Assembly: GCA_022562155.1 (NCBI GenBank) | Contig: JADFPV010000007.1 | Location: forward strand, 1-53,740 | From: Chloroflexota bacterium | Lineage (GTDB): Bacteria; Chloroflexota; Dehalococcoidia; DSTF01; RBG-16-68-14 | Direction: 5' to 3' | DNA length: 53,740 nt | Shown here: piece by piece, positions 41,220-50,388 of the stretch | Layout: the number at the start of each line of letters is the position of its first letter | How positions within the stretch are numbered: position 1 is the stretch's first letter | The notes under the pieces: generated by a model | The model's database searches: none | Told to the model about the DNA's origin: nothing | The model's input: only the letters and a program-made list of their open reading frames with translations | Position numbers and translations under genes: made by a program

Positions 41220-44200
41220 AGGTGATGCTGCTGCGTGGGTTGGCTGTGCTTGCGCTGGTGACACTGGCAGCACTTGCAGCGTGGCTGAGCGACAGCGCGC
41301 AGGCCATCCCCAACTGTTGTGGCGAAACTCCAGCCATAGTTCCGGCTGGGTCCGACATTCCACACGAACATAGCACCGCCGACTCGGTGCATGTGCCGAC
41401 TGCCAACAAGGCCGTCACGTTCCCCGTTAGTCCTACTCGGGCCGCCGATGGAACCGCGCCACAAAACCCTGACGCAACACTGCACCAGCACGTGGCAGCC
41501 CGCAACTTCGGGGGCTTCAGCGTCATCCGCGAGCCATACGGCTCAGCGGGAAATGTCTTCGACAACCTAACACTGCGCTACGATGACGTGGACGCATTCG
41601 ACAGAGGGCACGGATTCATCGACGAGGACGGATACGGGTTCGACCAGGGCACGAACGCAATTGTCAGGTACAAGTTTGACGCCAATCTCCCCAATCCAGG
41701 TGGCGATCTAAACCCCAGGAAACGTATTCGCGAGGCGTTCGGCGAGCTGGCTGTCACCGGTGTTGCGAATTCTGGATGGGGGAAGATTCAGGCTAGCGAC
41801 CCTCGGCTGGTCACCGGTCTGGCCTTCCGAGAGGTCACATCGGGGAATGCAGAGATTCGCATTAGATGGGCTGCGACTGAGGCGGATGGGACTACTCCCT
41901 TAGGGGCAGTAGGCCTCACCCAATCGCCGGGCGGGGAAGGGAGTACCTCCGGAGATAGGATAGTCATAATCACGTTCAATAGCGGGAAACCCTGGGAGTA
42001 CAGGCGTAACCCAGGAGACACGTCAGACGCGGAGTTCCACTTTCTCACGACCGCCCTCCACGAGATCGGCCACGCGGTAGGGCTCGATGAGCAGCGCGAC
42101 TTCGACGATGTGATGTACTTCAAGCAGAGTAAGGGGTGCGCTGGTACCGTCCAGTTTAGCGGCAAAGCAACAGGAGGCGATGGCTGGAGCCTGCAGGACA
42201 CTACGAAAACTCGGGACTGGGTCGCGGACGAGTTTAAGGACGATTTTGTTCGTATTACATCCGGCACGGGCGCGCAAGGGTGGGGGCAGATCGGCTCCAA
42301 CGACAAGGACACGCTCAATCTTAGTTCGAGAGCCTCCTGGCCCCCCGCTCCTGATGGAACCAGCCAATATGAAATCGTGGACGGAAGTAGCGCCCTGCCT
42401 TGCTTCGACAGGATAGACGCCGACTCGCAGGCTGGTGCCACCGAGCTTTACACTATCCCTGCTCCCGACTTTGGAGATGCCCCCGCCCCGTACCCCACGG
42501 ACCTAAAGAAGTTCAGCACGGCTGACCCGAAGAAGGATGGTGCTCGCGCCCCCACTATCTCCTTCGAATGGATGGGGCCGCACAACAGCGGCGTGGCCAC
42601 TACAACTCGGGAGCGCCGGCCGCAGGCAACCGACACGGGCGATGATGGCTGCCAAGTGACCCCGGATACCGGGTCGCACTTCCTCCAAGGTGGGTCTGGC
42701 AAGGTGAAGCTGACCGTCTCCATTCTCGGCGAGGACGACGACCGGTACAAGAACGGCAACTTGCTCCGAGTCGCCGTGTGGGCCGACTGGAATCAAGACA
42801 AGGACTGGAAGACTAATGAACTTCTGCTGAACGTGGCTGGTGGAGTAGACACGCTCGATCCCGCCAATCCGAGCAGTTGGGTGGCTGTCGCGGGTACGAG
42901 CAACCACAGCTTCACGCGGGAGTACTCATTTGACGTACCGGGCAACGCCAAGCTGGGCGACACATACGTGCGCTGCCGCTTGGTCAGAGGTAAAGCTGCC
43001 GCAGTCATTTACCTCAAGGGAGACACGGGTGACGAGAGCCTCGTTCCCCTGGCGGCCTCGCTGGACAACGGCGGCGAAATAGAGGATTACAAGGTGACTG
43101 TGAATGCTGGAGACCCGGACCCGGAGGAACAACAGGGCCCTTGTGCTTCACCGTCTGCTGACCAGCTCCTGGACGCGTTCAATGAATCGACGGCTCAGGT
43201 TGAGATCGAGATCGTTAACCCGGCCGAGATGGAGGGGACATACAAGGCGGAAGTAAGCGGACGAACGTGCGTCTTGCGCGACGCCGTTGCGGGGGATGCT
43301 AACAACAACGGCCTCGATGATCTGCGTACCGAGATCGTGCAGATGCATCTCACGGGCCTAATCACGCCTGGGGACATTCCGGTGACGATCATCGAGAGTC
43401 CGTTCAATGCGTCTACGGGCCTGGTCGAGGACCGGGCGTCGCAGCCGGCCGACGGCAAGGTCGAGTGCGACGTCGCTCCGCCAGCGCCATGCGATAGCTT
43501 CTTCGATGTCTTCGTGTACGTCTATGTCGGGGAGCCGCCGTTCCTGGTGATGCATAACACCGAGCCGCTAGTGATGAAGGCGAAGATCAACCGGCTTCCG
43601 CCGGAACTCGGGGTGGACTACACAAACGACAACGAGCCTCCCCTTGTTGATGAAGACAAGAAGGTGATTGGTTTTCTACGATCCGAGACCCACTCGCCCG
43701 GGGAGGCCAAGCGGCGCAACCTTAAGCTGCCGCCGCTGCAGAACGTCTGGCTTACCCGCCAGGGCGACAAGATCCCGCCGGCCCGGTGCGAGGACGGCCT
43801 GGACATAGCGCTCATTAGCCACCGGCTGAGCGCGCCGATCACGGACCCAGACCCGAAGGACCCAACGCAGGTACAACAGCTAGCCGCCTTCGAGTTCGAG
43901 GTGCACTTCGACGAAACGAAGGTCTGCGTCAACCTGACCGAAGGCAGTGCGTGGACAGCCGCGGGCGCGGTCTGCATCATCGAGGATAAGGACAGCTCCC
44001 AGTTGGAGGGGGTGGCCCGCATCGGCTGTGTCACCGTGGGCAAGGGGCACGAGATCGACGAGACGCAGCCGCTGGCCACCATCCAGGTGCGGCCACAACC
44101 TGAGGTCTACTCGCAGGCGAAGCCGAACCAGGACAACGGCGTAGTGGTTCAGATCAACAACCTTAACTGTGACTTGAGTGACGAGCAGGGCCATCCGATT

Positions 44201-44482
44201 CCCAAGCTTTCCTGTGATGACGCGGACATCACATTCCGCTACCTGGAGGGCGATGTGAACCCCGATTGCGTGGTGGACGCCGCGGACGCCCAAACAATCG
44301 CGTTCCGCTGGGGCGTAGAGAAGGGCAGCCTGATCTACAAGGACTTCCTCAACCTGGAGCCCTCCGGGGCACAGGCGGACGACGACATCGACATCAACGA
44401 CCTGCAGTTCGTCTTCGGTCGTATGGGAAGCACCTGCGCTGACCCCCATCCACCTCAGCTGCCAGTGAATCCGAAGGTGTAG
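41216..44482 (+). CDS. Large secreted metzincin-like protein with GEVED and dockerin-like repeats
   Basis: A 1088-residue secreted protein. Signal peptide (1-30); a metzincin region with HEIGHAVGLDE (282-292) and Met 300 in DDVMYF, where the third zinc ligand position is Glu 292 instead of the usual His; a GEVED-type domain (RVAVWADWNQD ... GGEIEDYKVTV); the shared domain with DSFFDVFVYV from residue 760 and MHNTEPLVMKAKINRLPP; a cohesin-like sandwich (FEFEVHFDETKVCVN); and C-terminal dockerin-like loops GDVNPDCVVDAADAQTI and DDDIDINDLQFVF. Strong promoter upstream. The enzyme activity is inferred. Confidence 0.75.
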   Translation: MKVMLLRGLAVLALVTLAALAAWLSDSAQAIPNCCGETPAIVPAGSDIPHEHSTADSVHVPTANKAVTFPVSPTRAADGTAPQNPDATLHQHVAARNFGGFSVIREPYGSAGNVFDNLTLRYDDVDAFDRGHGFIDEDGYGFDQGTNAIVRYKFDANLPNPGGDLNPRKRIREAFGELAVTGVANSGWGKIQASDPRLVTGLAFREVTSGNAEIRIRWAATEADGTTPLGAVGLTQSPGGEGSTSGDRIVIITFNSGKPWEYRRNPGDTSDAEFHFLTTALHEIGHAVGLDEQRDFDDVMYFKQSKGCAGTVQFSGKATGGDGWSLQDTTKTRDWVADEFKDDFVRITSGTGAQGWGQIGSNDKDTLNLSSRASWPPAPDGTSQYEIVDGSSALPCFDRIDADSQAGATELYTIPAPDFGDAPAPYPTDLKKFSTADPKKDGARAPTISFEWMGPHNSGVATTTRERRPQATDTGDDGCQVTPDTGSHFLQGGSGKVKLTVSILGEDDDRYKNGNLLRVAVWADWNQDKDWKTNELLLNVAGGVDTLDPANPSSWVAVAGTSNHSFTREYSFDVPGNAKLGDTYVRCRLVRGKAAAVIYLKGDTGDESLVPLAASLDNGGEIEDYKVTVNAGDPDPEEQQGPCASPSADQLLDAFNESTAQVEIEIVNPAEMEGTYKAEVSGRTCVLRDAVAGDANNNGLDDLRTEIVQMHLTGLITPGDIPVTIIESPFNASTGLVEDRASQPADGKVECDVAPPAPCDSFFDVFVYVYVGEPPFLVMHNTEPLVMKAKINRLPPELGVDYTNDNEPPLVDEDKKVIGFLRSETHSPGEAKRRNLKLPPLQNVWLTRQGDKIPPARCEDGLDIALISHRLSAPITDPDPKDPTQVQQLAAFEFEVHFDETKVCVNLTEGSAWTAAGAVCIIEDKDSSQLEGVARIGCVTVGKGHEIDETQPLATIQVRPQPEVYSQAKPNQDNGVVVQINNLNCDLSDEQGHPIPKLSCDDADITFRYLEGDVNPDCVVDAADAQTIAFRWGVEKGSLIYKDFLNLEPSGAQADDDIDINDLQFVFGRMGSTCADPHPPQLPVNPKV

Positions 44483-44567
44483 TCACTCATCCTCTGAAGA
44501 GATGCGGCGCTGCTATTGAAACGTCTCCGCCCGACGTGACGCCTGTCTGGCCGCAGTAGAACACCGG

Positions 44568-44576
44568 TGCTATGAT
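44568..44576 (+). promoter_or_regulatory. Extended -10 of the helicase gene
   Basis: TGCTATGAT; the TATGAT (44571-44576) overlaps the upstream ATG 44572 and would start transcription near 44583, just before ATG 44590. Confidence 0.5.
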
Positions 44577-44589
44577 GGCGGCACAACCC

Positions 44590-46773
44590 ATGGACATCCT
44601 CGCTGAACTGAACCCGGCCCAGCGTGAAGCCGTCGAGTACGCTGATGGGCCCCTCCTGATCCTTGCCGGGCCCGGCAGCGGTAAAACGCGGGTGATCGCC
44701 CATCGCATCGCCTATCTCGTCCAAGACCAAGCCGTCCCGCCGCATCGCATTCTCGCGGTGACGTTCACGAACAAGGCTGCGCGAGAACTTCGCGCTCGGG
44801 TCGCGTCATTGCTGGGTGAGGCAGCCGGATCGCTGATGCTGGGGACGTTTCATTCGGTCTGCGCCCGCTTCCTGCGCATCGACGGGGGAGCATCGGGCAT
44901 CGATAGGGCCTTTGCGATCTTCGACGGCGCGGACCAGATTGCGCTGATGAAGCAGATCGTTGAAGAGCTGAACGTTGACCCCCGCAAGTTCGCGCCGCGG
45001 GCGATCCTCTCCGCGATCTCCAGAGCCAAGAGCGAACTCGCGTCGCCGGCGGCTTTCTCGGCGTCCGTGCACGACTACTTCGGTGAGATCACGGCCCGTG
45101 CGTACGAGCGCTATCAAGCCTCGCTGGAGATAAACAACGCGCTCGACTTCGATGACATCATCATGAGGACCGTCGCGCTGTTCAGAGAGAACGACGCCAT
45201 ACTCCAGAAGTACCAGGACCGCTTCCTGCACGTCCTGATCGACGAGTTCCAGGACACGAACATCGCGCAGTCTGTGCTGGTTCGCCAGCTGGCCGGGGGC
45301 CACGGCAACATCTGCGTAGTCGGCGACCCGGACCAGTCGATCTACTCATGGCGCTCGGCGGACATCCGTAACATCCTCGACTTCGAGCGGGACTACCCGA
45401 ATGTTAAGACCGTGATGCTCGAACAGAACTACCGCTCGACGCAGACCATCCTCGACTCGGCCTACGCTGTGATCTCTGCCAACGAGCGCCGCAAGGAGAA
45501 GAAGCTCTGGACCGACCAGGGGTCCGGCGAGCCGTTGGTGGTGTTCGAGGCCTACAATGACATTGAGGAGGCTGACTTCGTCGCGACGGAGGTCCTCGAG
45601 CTGCGCAAGCAAGGGCGGAACTCCGCCGAAATCGCCGTGATGTACCGGACGAACGCGCAGTCGCGAGCGCTTGAAGAGGCGTTCATGCGCGAACAGATTC
45701 AGTATCGACTCGTTGGCGGTACGCGCTTCTACGAGCGGCGCGAGGTGAAGGACGTCATCGCCTACATGCGGTTGATCCACAACCCGCACGACGCCGTTGC
45801 GTTCGGGCGAGTCGTCAACGTGCCATCCCGTGGGATTGGTCAGAAGACGCAGGAGGAGCTACGGCGTTGGTCGGAGGGGTTGAGCCTGCCGATGTACGCG
45901 GCGCTGCAAGTGCTGGCGGACGATCGCGAGCCGCAACCGCATCGCCTCGCGACTCGCTCGGTGACCGCGCTGCTATCGTTCCTCGAACTGATGAACGGCC
46001 TGATTGAGGAGTCGCGCACGAAGACGGCCGAGGAGTTGATGGCCCTGGTGCTGAAGCGGATCGGCTATCGCGAGTACCTCCTGACGGAATTCGAAGAAGA
46101 CGGCGAAGAGCGTTGGGAGAACGTCCAGCAACTGCTGTCCCTTGCGGCGGAGTATGAAGGTCTGACACCCGAAGCGGCGCTTCCTCAGCTTCTGGAGGAC
46201 ATCGCGCTCGTTTCGCCGGGTGATGAGTACGAAGAAGAAGTGGATGCGGTCACGCTGATCACGCTCCATGCGGCCAAAGGCCTCGAGTTTTCTGTCGCGT
46301 TCATCGTCGGATTGGAAGAAGGCGTGCTCCCGCACATACGCTCGTTCGACGACCCGGCGCAGATGGAGGAGGAGCGCCGGCTCTGCTACGTGGGGATCAC
46401 GCGCGCCAAGGAGCGGCTCTACCTGCTGAGGGCGTTCCGGCGTAGATTTATGGGTAGCAGTCAGCACAACCCGGCATCGCGGTTCCTCAAGGACGTGCCG
46501 CAAGAGCTCATCGCGAAACGCAAGACCACGGCGGAGGCGGATTTCCGCTATCAGGGCCCGAGCCTAGCGCGCATGCGGCGCGACACACGTAAGGAGACGC
46601 CCAGCGAAGCGATGTTCGACCCTGGCGACCACGTGCGCCACGAACGCTTTGGTGAGGGCATCGTCGTCAATTGCGTCGTCACGTCAACCGACCAAGAAGT
46701 GACGGTCGCGTTCAAGGGCGGTTCTGGCGTGAAGAAGCTGCTGCTCTCCTACGCGCCGCTGGCGAAAGTCTAG
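44590..46773 (+). CDS. pcrA: UvrD/PcrA-type superfamily 1A DNA helicase
   Basis: A 727-residue helicase that unwinds DNA 3' to 5' in repair and replication restart. All SF1A motifs are visible: Q motif LNPAQREAV, Walker A AGPGSGKT, VTFTNKAARELR (Ia), DEFQDTN (II), VVGDPDQSIYSWRSAD (III), LEQNYRS (IV), TLHAAKGLEF (V) and YVGITRAKERL (VI). The C-terminal part ends in a PcrA-like KOW/Tudor segment (GDHVRHERFGEGIVV). ATG 44590 gives the common MDILAxLNPAQREAV start and fits the -10 box just upstream; an ATG at 44572 overlaps that box. Confidence 0.92.
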   Translation: MDILAELNPAQREAVEYADGPLLILAGPGSGKTRVIAHRIAYLVQDQAVPPHRILAVTFTNKAARELRARVASLLGEAAGSLMLGTFHSVCARFLRIDGGASGIDRAFAIFDGADQIALMKQIVEELNVDPRKFAPRAILSAISRAKSELASPAAFSASVHDYFGEITARAYERYQASLEINNALDFDDIIMRTVALFRENDAILQKYQDRFLHVLIDEFQDTNIAQSVLVRQLAGGHGNICVVGDPDQSIYSWRSADIRNILDFERDYPNVKTVMLEQNYRSTQTILDSAYAVISANERRKEKKLWTDQGSGEPLVVFEAYNDIEEADFVATEVLELRKQGRNSAEIAVMYRTNAQSRALEEAFMREQIQYRLVGGTRFYERREVKDVIAYMRLIHNPHDAVAFGRVVNVPSRGIGQKTQEELRRWSEGLSLPMYAALQVLADDREPQPHRLATRSVTALLSFLELMNGLIEESRTKTAEELMALVLKRIGYREYLLTEFEEDGEERWENVQQLLSLAAEYEGLTPEAALPQLLEDIALVSPGDEYEEEVDAVTLITLHAAKGLEFSVAFIVGLEEGVLPHIRSFDDPAQMEEERRLCYVGITRAKERLYLLRAFRRRFMGSSQHNPASRFLKDVPQELIAKRKTTAEADFRYQGPSLARMRRDTRKETPSEAMFDPGDHVRHERFGEGIVVNCVVTSTDQEVTVAFKGGSGVKKLLLSYAPLAKV

Positions 46774-46791
46774 ATCACTACCCCCAAGCTG

Positions 46792-47607
46792 TCACGTTGG
46801 CTTTGTTGCCTTGATCGAGTAGAGAAGCGGCACGCTTCCGTCGTGTTTCGTCAGGCGAAACGTCCCGTCCGGCTGCGCGGCACAGGACGGGAAGCACTCC
46901 TCGACCGTGTACGGGAACTCGTGGAGGAAGTCGATGCGGAGCCCGGCATCTACGAGCGCTGTGACGATCTCGCTGAGCGGGTGCGGCCAAGAGTACGTGA
47001 CGCGATGTTGAAGCTTGGCCTCTCGATCTGCGTAGCTGCCGTCATCCTCGATTCGGAGCGGCTCATCGGGCGTGAAGTACGGGCGGCTAACGACAAGGTC
47101 TACAGTGCCGTCGTCCCGTTCGAAGATACCGGAGAGGGGATGAAACTCAACCATGAAGAATACGCCGCCCGGCCGGAGGAAGTGGGCGACGATCTGTGCC
47201 CAGCGGGCTACGTCCGGCAGCCAGAAGAGGACACCGTATGAGGTGAAGACGATGTCGAACTGGCCGTCCAGCCTGCCGGGTAGATCATAGACATCCGACT
47301 CGATGAAGGCGGCGTCGATGCCGCACTCGCTGGCCAGCGCCCGCGCGGAATCGATCGCGCGACCCGAGAAGTCGACGCCGGTGACAGTCGCCCCTTTTCG
47401 GGCCCATGAGAGTGCGTCGAGCCCGAAGTGGCACATGAGATGGAGCAGCGAACGGCGGCTAACGTCTCCCAGCTCCTGAAGCTCTACGTTCTTCAGGGTT
47501 GACTTGCCTGCCTTGAAGCCAGCCACGTTGTAGAACTCGGAATCGAAGTGTATGGGGACGAGACCGTCCCAGTAACGACGGTTTGCCTCCGTGTATTGGT
47601 CGGACAC
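46792..47607 (-). CDS. Class I SAM-dependent methyltransferase
   Basis: A 271-residue methyltransferase. Motif I is LLHLMCHFGLDALSWARKGATVTGVDFS, followed by FIESDVYDLP and FDIVFTSYGVLFWLPD; this set fits the TehB/UbiE-like group. The substrate is unknown. The start is GTG 47607, 13 bases after the M50 protease stop and across a small GC palindrome. It converges with the helicase gene. Confidence 0.82.
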   Translation of the reverse strand: MSDQYTEANRRYWDGLVPIHFDSEFYNVAGFKAGKSTLKNVELQELGDVSRRSLLHLMCHFGLDALSWARKGATVTGVDFSGRAIDSARALASECGIDAAFIESDVYDLPGRLDGQFDIVFTSYGVLFWLPDVARWAQIVAHFLRPGGVFFMVEFHPLSGIFERDDGTVDLVVSRPYFTPDEPLRIEDDGSYADREAKLQHRVTYSWPHPLSEIVTALVDAGLRIDFLHEFPYTVEECFPSCAAQPDGTFRLTKHDGSVPLLYSIKATKPT

Positions 47608-47620
47608 TGCCCGGCCGGGC

Positions 47621-48742
47621 CTAACCCTCGATCGCGACGGCCCGCCGCACTTGGATTAGGCGGAGGATGTCGGCGCGGGTGATGATACCGACGATCCGGC
47701 GGCCCTCGACCACGGGCACCTGGTTGACGTCCTTCTCGCTCATCAATTGAAGGACAGCCGTTGCGCTCTCTTCTGGTGGAACGGTTTGCAGCTTTTCGAA
47801 CGGCGTCATCGCCCGATAGACGCTGGTGGTGGGCCAGTGCTCCCGATCGAGCTTCTGCGCGTCCGTGAGCGTAATCAGCCCGAGCAACTCCTCGCCGGCG
47901 ACGACGGGGTAGCAGCGGCCTCGGCCAACGAGCATTAGCTGGCCGACCAGGTGGTCCATCGTCATATCCGGCGGCACCGGCACGTAATCAGTGCGAGCGA
48001 TTTCCTTGGCGGTCAGACCTTCGAGCGTAGTCTGTAGCACCATCTGTTCATAGCTGGAAGCCGAGGCGTTCCGCAAAAACATGCCGATGAGGAACATCCA
48101 GACCCCACCAATGGGGTTGAAGAGGAGTTGCACCGCTCCCCCAACCATCAGCCCGTAGGCGACAAACTCTCCCGTCTTAGAAGCCACGCGTGTGGCGCGC
48201 AACAAGTTCCGGTTCCTGGCCCAGACGATCGATCGGAAGACGCGCCCGCCGTCCAGCGGGAACCCAGGGAGCATGTTGAAGGCGGCGATGACGCCGTTGA
48301 TGAACGCGAGGTAGCCGGCGATCGCGGCTGCCTCGGGCGCAGGGCCCCGTAAGGTAACCCAGAGGATCGCGAAGCCGGCGCCGATCGCCAGGCTGGTGAG
48401 GGGGCCTACGATCGCGATCTGAAATTCCTCGCCGGCCGACTCCGCCTCGCGGCCAAGGTTCGAGACGCCGCCGAAGACGAAGAGGGTGATGCCGATGACC
48501 TCTATTCCTCGAGCCTTCGCGACCAGCGAATGCGACAGCTCGTGCAACAGGATCGACACAAAAAAGATGACGGCGACGATCACGGCCACGCCCCAGCGGC
48601 GGCTGCTCGGCCAATCGGGATAGTATTCCTCAAGGATGCCGCCCGCGAACGACCACGTGATCAGCGCGAAGATGAAGACCCAACTCCAATGCACGCCGAT
48701 CTGGATGCCGGCGATCTTGCCAATTTTGATGGAGTTAGACAT
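47621..48742 (-). CDS. Site-2 protease (M50 family) with two CBS domains
   Basis: A 373-residue intramembrane zinc protease. The zinc motif HELSH is at residues 67-71 in a transmembrane helix, and the third ligand is the Asp of NMLPGFPLDGGR (about 154-165). Several further helices follow, then a CBS pair (about 245-365) that binds adenosine ligands, as in Rv2625c-like proteins. It cleaves membrane-bound substrates such as anti-sigma factors. I choose ATG 48742, preceded by AGAAGAGGG, six codons inside a longer frame. Confidence 0.9.
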   Translation of the reverse strand: MSNSIKIGKIAGIQIGVHWSWVFIFALITWSFAGGILEEYYPDWPSSRRWGVAVIVAVIFFVSILLHELSHSLVAKARGIEVIGITLFVFGGVSNLGREAESAGEEFQIAIVGPLTSLAIGAGFAILWVTLRGPAPEAAAIAGYLAFINGVIAAFNMLPGFPLDGGRVFRSIVWARNRNLLRATRVASKTGEFVAYGLMVGGAVQLLFNPIGGVWMFLIGMFLRNASASSYEQMVLQTTLEGLTAKEIARTDYVPVPPDMTMDHLVGQLMLVGRGRCYPVVAGEELLGLITLTDAQKLDREHWPTTSVYRAMTPFEKLQTVPPEESATAVLQLMSEKDVNQVPVVEGRRIVGIITRADILRLIQVRRAVAIEG

Positions 48743-48796
48743 GCGCCCTCTTCTGATCATACCGATCAGAGCGGGTACCTGCCCAGCTGTTCAGGA

Positions 48797-49402
48797 CTAC
48801 TCGGGGTTCTTGATGTCGATGACGACGGACTCGTACCGCAGCGGTATCGACGTGAAGGCCGTACGGAAGTCGAGCTGCTCGGGGAGGCCGAGTACCCAAG
48901 TCAGTTCGCCCTCGAAATCGCACGATTGCTGAACCTCGAGTACCGCAGGCAGTGCCTCGTGGATGTCGGGAGCCAATTCGTACGTGGGTTCGCCCTGATT
49001 ATCGTGGGCGGCCGCGGGTTGGGTGCTCAGCTGGAGGAACACCTCTCCTTCAATGTCCAGACGATCTCCCGAGCCACAGGCGATTGGGGCTTCGACGTAC
49101 TCCGCGCGAAAGTTCGGGATGAGATCGAAGAAGAAAAACGTGATGCGACTAAATGTGCCCAGGTCTGCGCCTTCGACCCTGCCGACGGTGGAGGCCGGAA
49201 AGAGTTCGTTCCTGCCGGTACGCTCTTTAGGCTCAAGGTCTCCTCCTTCGAACCTTGTATCTGCAATGGTCGGCACGGGACGATCCAATATGCCTGCCTG
49301 GGTAGCCGACGGTTCATCGGAGCCGTCTCCGCAGGCAGCTGTGATAGCTGCCGCAATGACGAGGCCTATGGTAAAAAGCGCGAACCTGGACCGTCCTGAC
49401 AT
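48797..49402 (-). CDS. Putative lipoprotein of unknown function
   Basis: A 201-residue exported protein. The signal peptide ends AAITAAC with Cys 24 as the likely lipid anchor. The mature part is acidic, beta-rich and Cys-poor, with an ITFFFFDLIPNF stretch. No family recognised. ATG 49402 has AAGGTG upstream. Confidence 0.6.
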   Translation of the reverse strand: MSGRSRFALFTIGLVIAAAITAACGDGSDEPSATQAGILDRPVPTIADTRFEGGDLEPKERTGRNELFPASTVGRVEGADLGTFSRITFFFFDLIPNFRAEYVEAPIACGSGDRLDIEGEVFLQLSTQPAAAHDNQGEPTYELAPDIHEALPAVLEVQQSCDFEGELTWVLGLPEQLDFRTAFTSIPLRYESVVIDIKNPE

Positions 49403-49412
49403 CACAAACACC

Positions 49413-50318
49413 TTACTCAAATGCGGCAAACAACTCCTCCAGCGCTTTCATCTGTCCACCTTCGGTTGAAGATGGTACCAGGATTGGCGTCTTGACGCCT
49501 GACGCATACCAGGCTTCCACGCCCTCGCGAACCTCCTGCGCGCTGCCAAAGAGCGTGACGTCGGCGAGCCATTCGTCGGTCATGAGGGACGTGATCTTGT
49601 CGTTGTCGCCTTTACGGGCCGCGATACGTATGGCGCCCATCTCTTCCTCGTAGCCGGACTCGATCCAGTAGTTGTTGTAGTTGGGCAGCACGGCATAGCC
49701 GGTGAGCGTCTTCCGCATCAAGGCTGCGGCCGCGGCCTTGTCGTCCGAGATACAGGTTGGGATCATGTTGCCGATGAAGAAGTCGTCTGACGTCCGCTGC
49801 TCCTCCGTAAGTTCGGCCAGGGATTCCTCCATGTGTGAGCGGGCGCCGTTGGCCCAGACGATGCCTTCAGCGACTTCGCTGGCCAGACTGATCATGCGCT
49901 TCCGCAGCGTTGCGAGCACGATTGGCGGCAGTTCGCCCGTTCGAGGGGCAGCTCGCAGGCCCTGGACAAACTCACGCATGTCGTTGAGGGGTTTGCCGAC
50001 TTCCACGCCGAGTTGCGCGTGGACCGGGCCGTGGCTGACGCCAACCCCGAAGTCAAAGCGTCCGCCGCTCAGTTCGTGGATCCATGAAGCTGTCTGCGCG
50101 AAGTCGTTGACGTGGCGAGTGTAGATGTTCGCGATAGAGGTGCCCAGCCGGATCTCATTCGTGTGCATCGCGAGGGCCAAGCAGAGGCTGAGGCCATCAG
50201 CGAACGACGGGCAGTACAGACCCGAGAATCCTCGCCGTTCGATCTCCTGAGCGATCTCAAGCGTCGTTTGCCTGCGTCCCGGAACGGCGACGAGGCTGAC
50301 GGCAGGTTTCTTAGTCAT
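49413..50318 (-). CDS. Luciferase-like (LLM) F420-type oxidoreductase
   Basis: A 301-residue TIM-barrel protein of the bacterial luciferase family, the F420-dependent branch by overall pattern: ERRGFSGLYCPSFADGLSLCLALAMHTNEIRLGTSIANIYTRH, GGRFDFGVGVSHGPVH and the PPIVLATLRKRMISLASEVAEGIVWANG segment. The cofactor assignment is by family only. The substrate is unknown. No clear ribosome site. The stop is 10 bases from the lipoprotein start. Confidence 0.85.
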   Translation of the reverse strand: MTKKPAVSLVAVPGRRQTTLEIAQEIERRGFSGLYCPSFADGLSLCLALAMHTNEIRLGTSIANIYTRHVNDFAQTASWIHELSGGRFDFGVGVSHGPVHAQLGVEVGKPLNDMREFVQGLRAAPRTGELPPIVLATLRKRMISLASEVAEGIVWANGARSHMEESLAELTEEQRTSDDFFIGNMIPTCISDDKAAAAALMRKTLTGYAVLPNYNNYWIESGYEEEMGAIRIAARKGDNDKITSLMTDEWLADVTLFGSAQEVREGVEAWYASGVKTPILVPSSTEGGQMKALEELFAAFE

Positions 50319-50388
50319 GAATAATCCATTCCGCGTAGCAGAGGACCGGACGCTGCGCGCCCGGCCCTGCTCACTATGCTCGTCGCGT

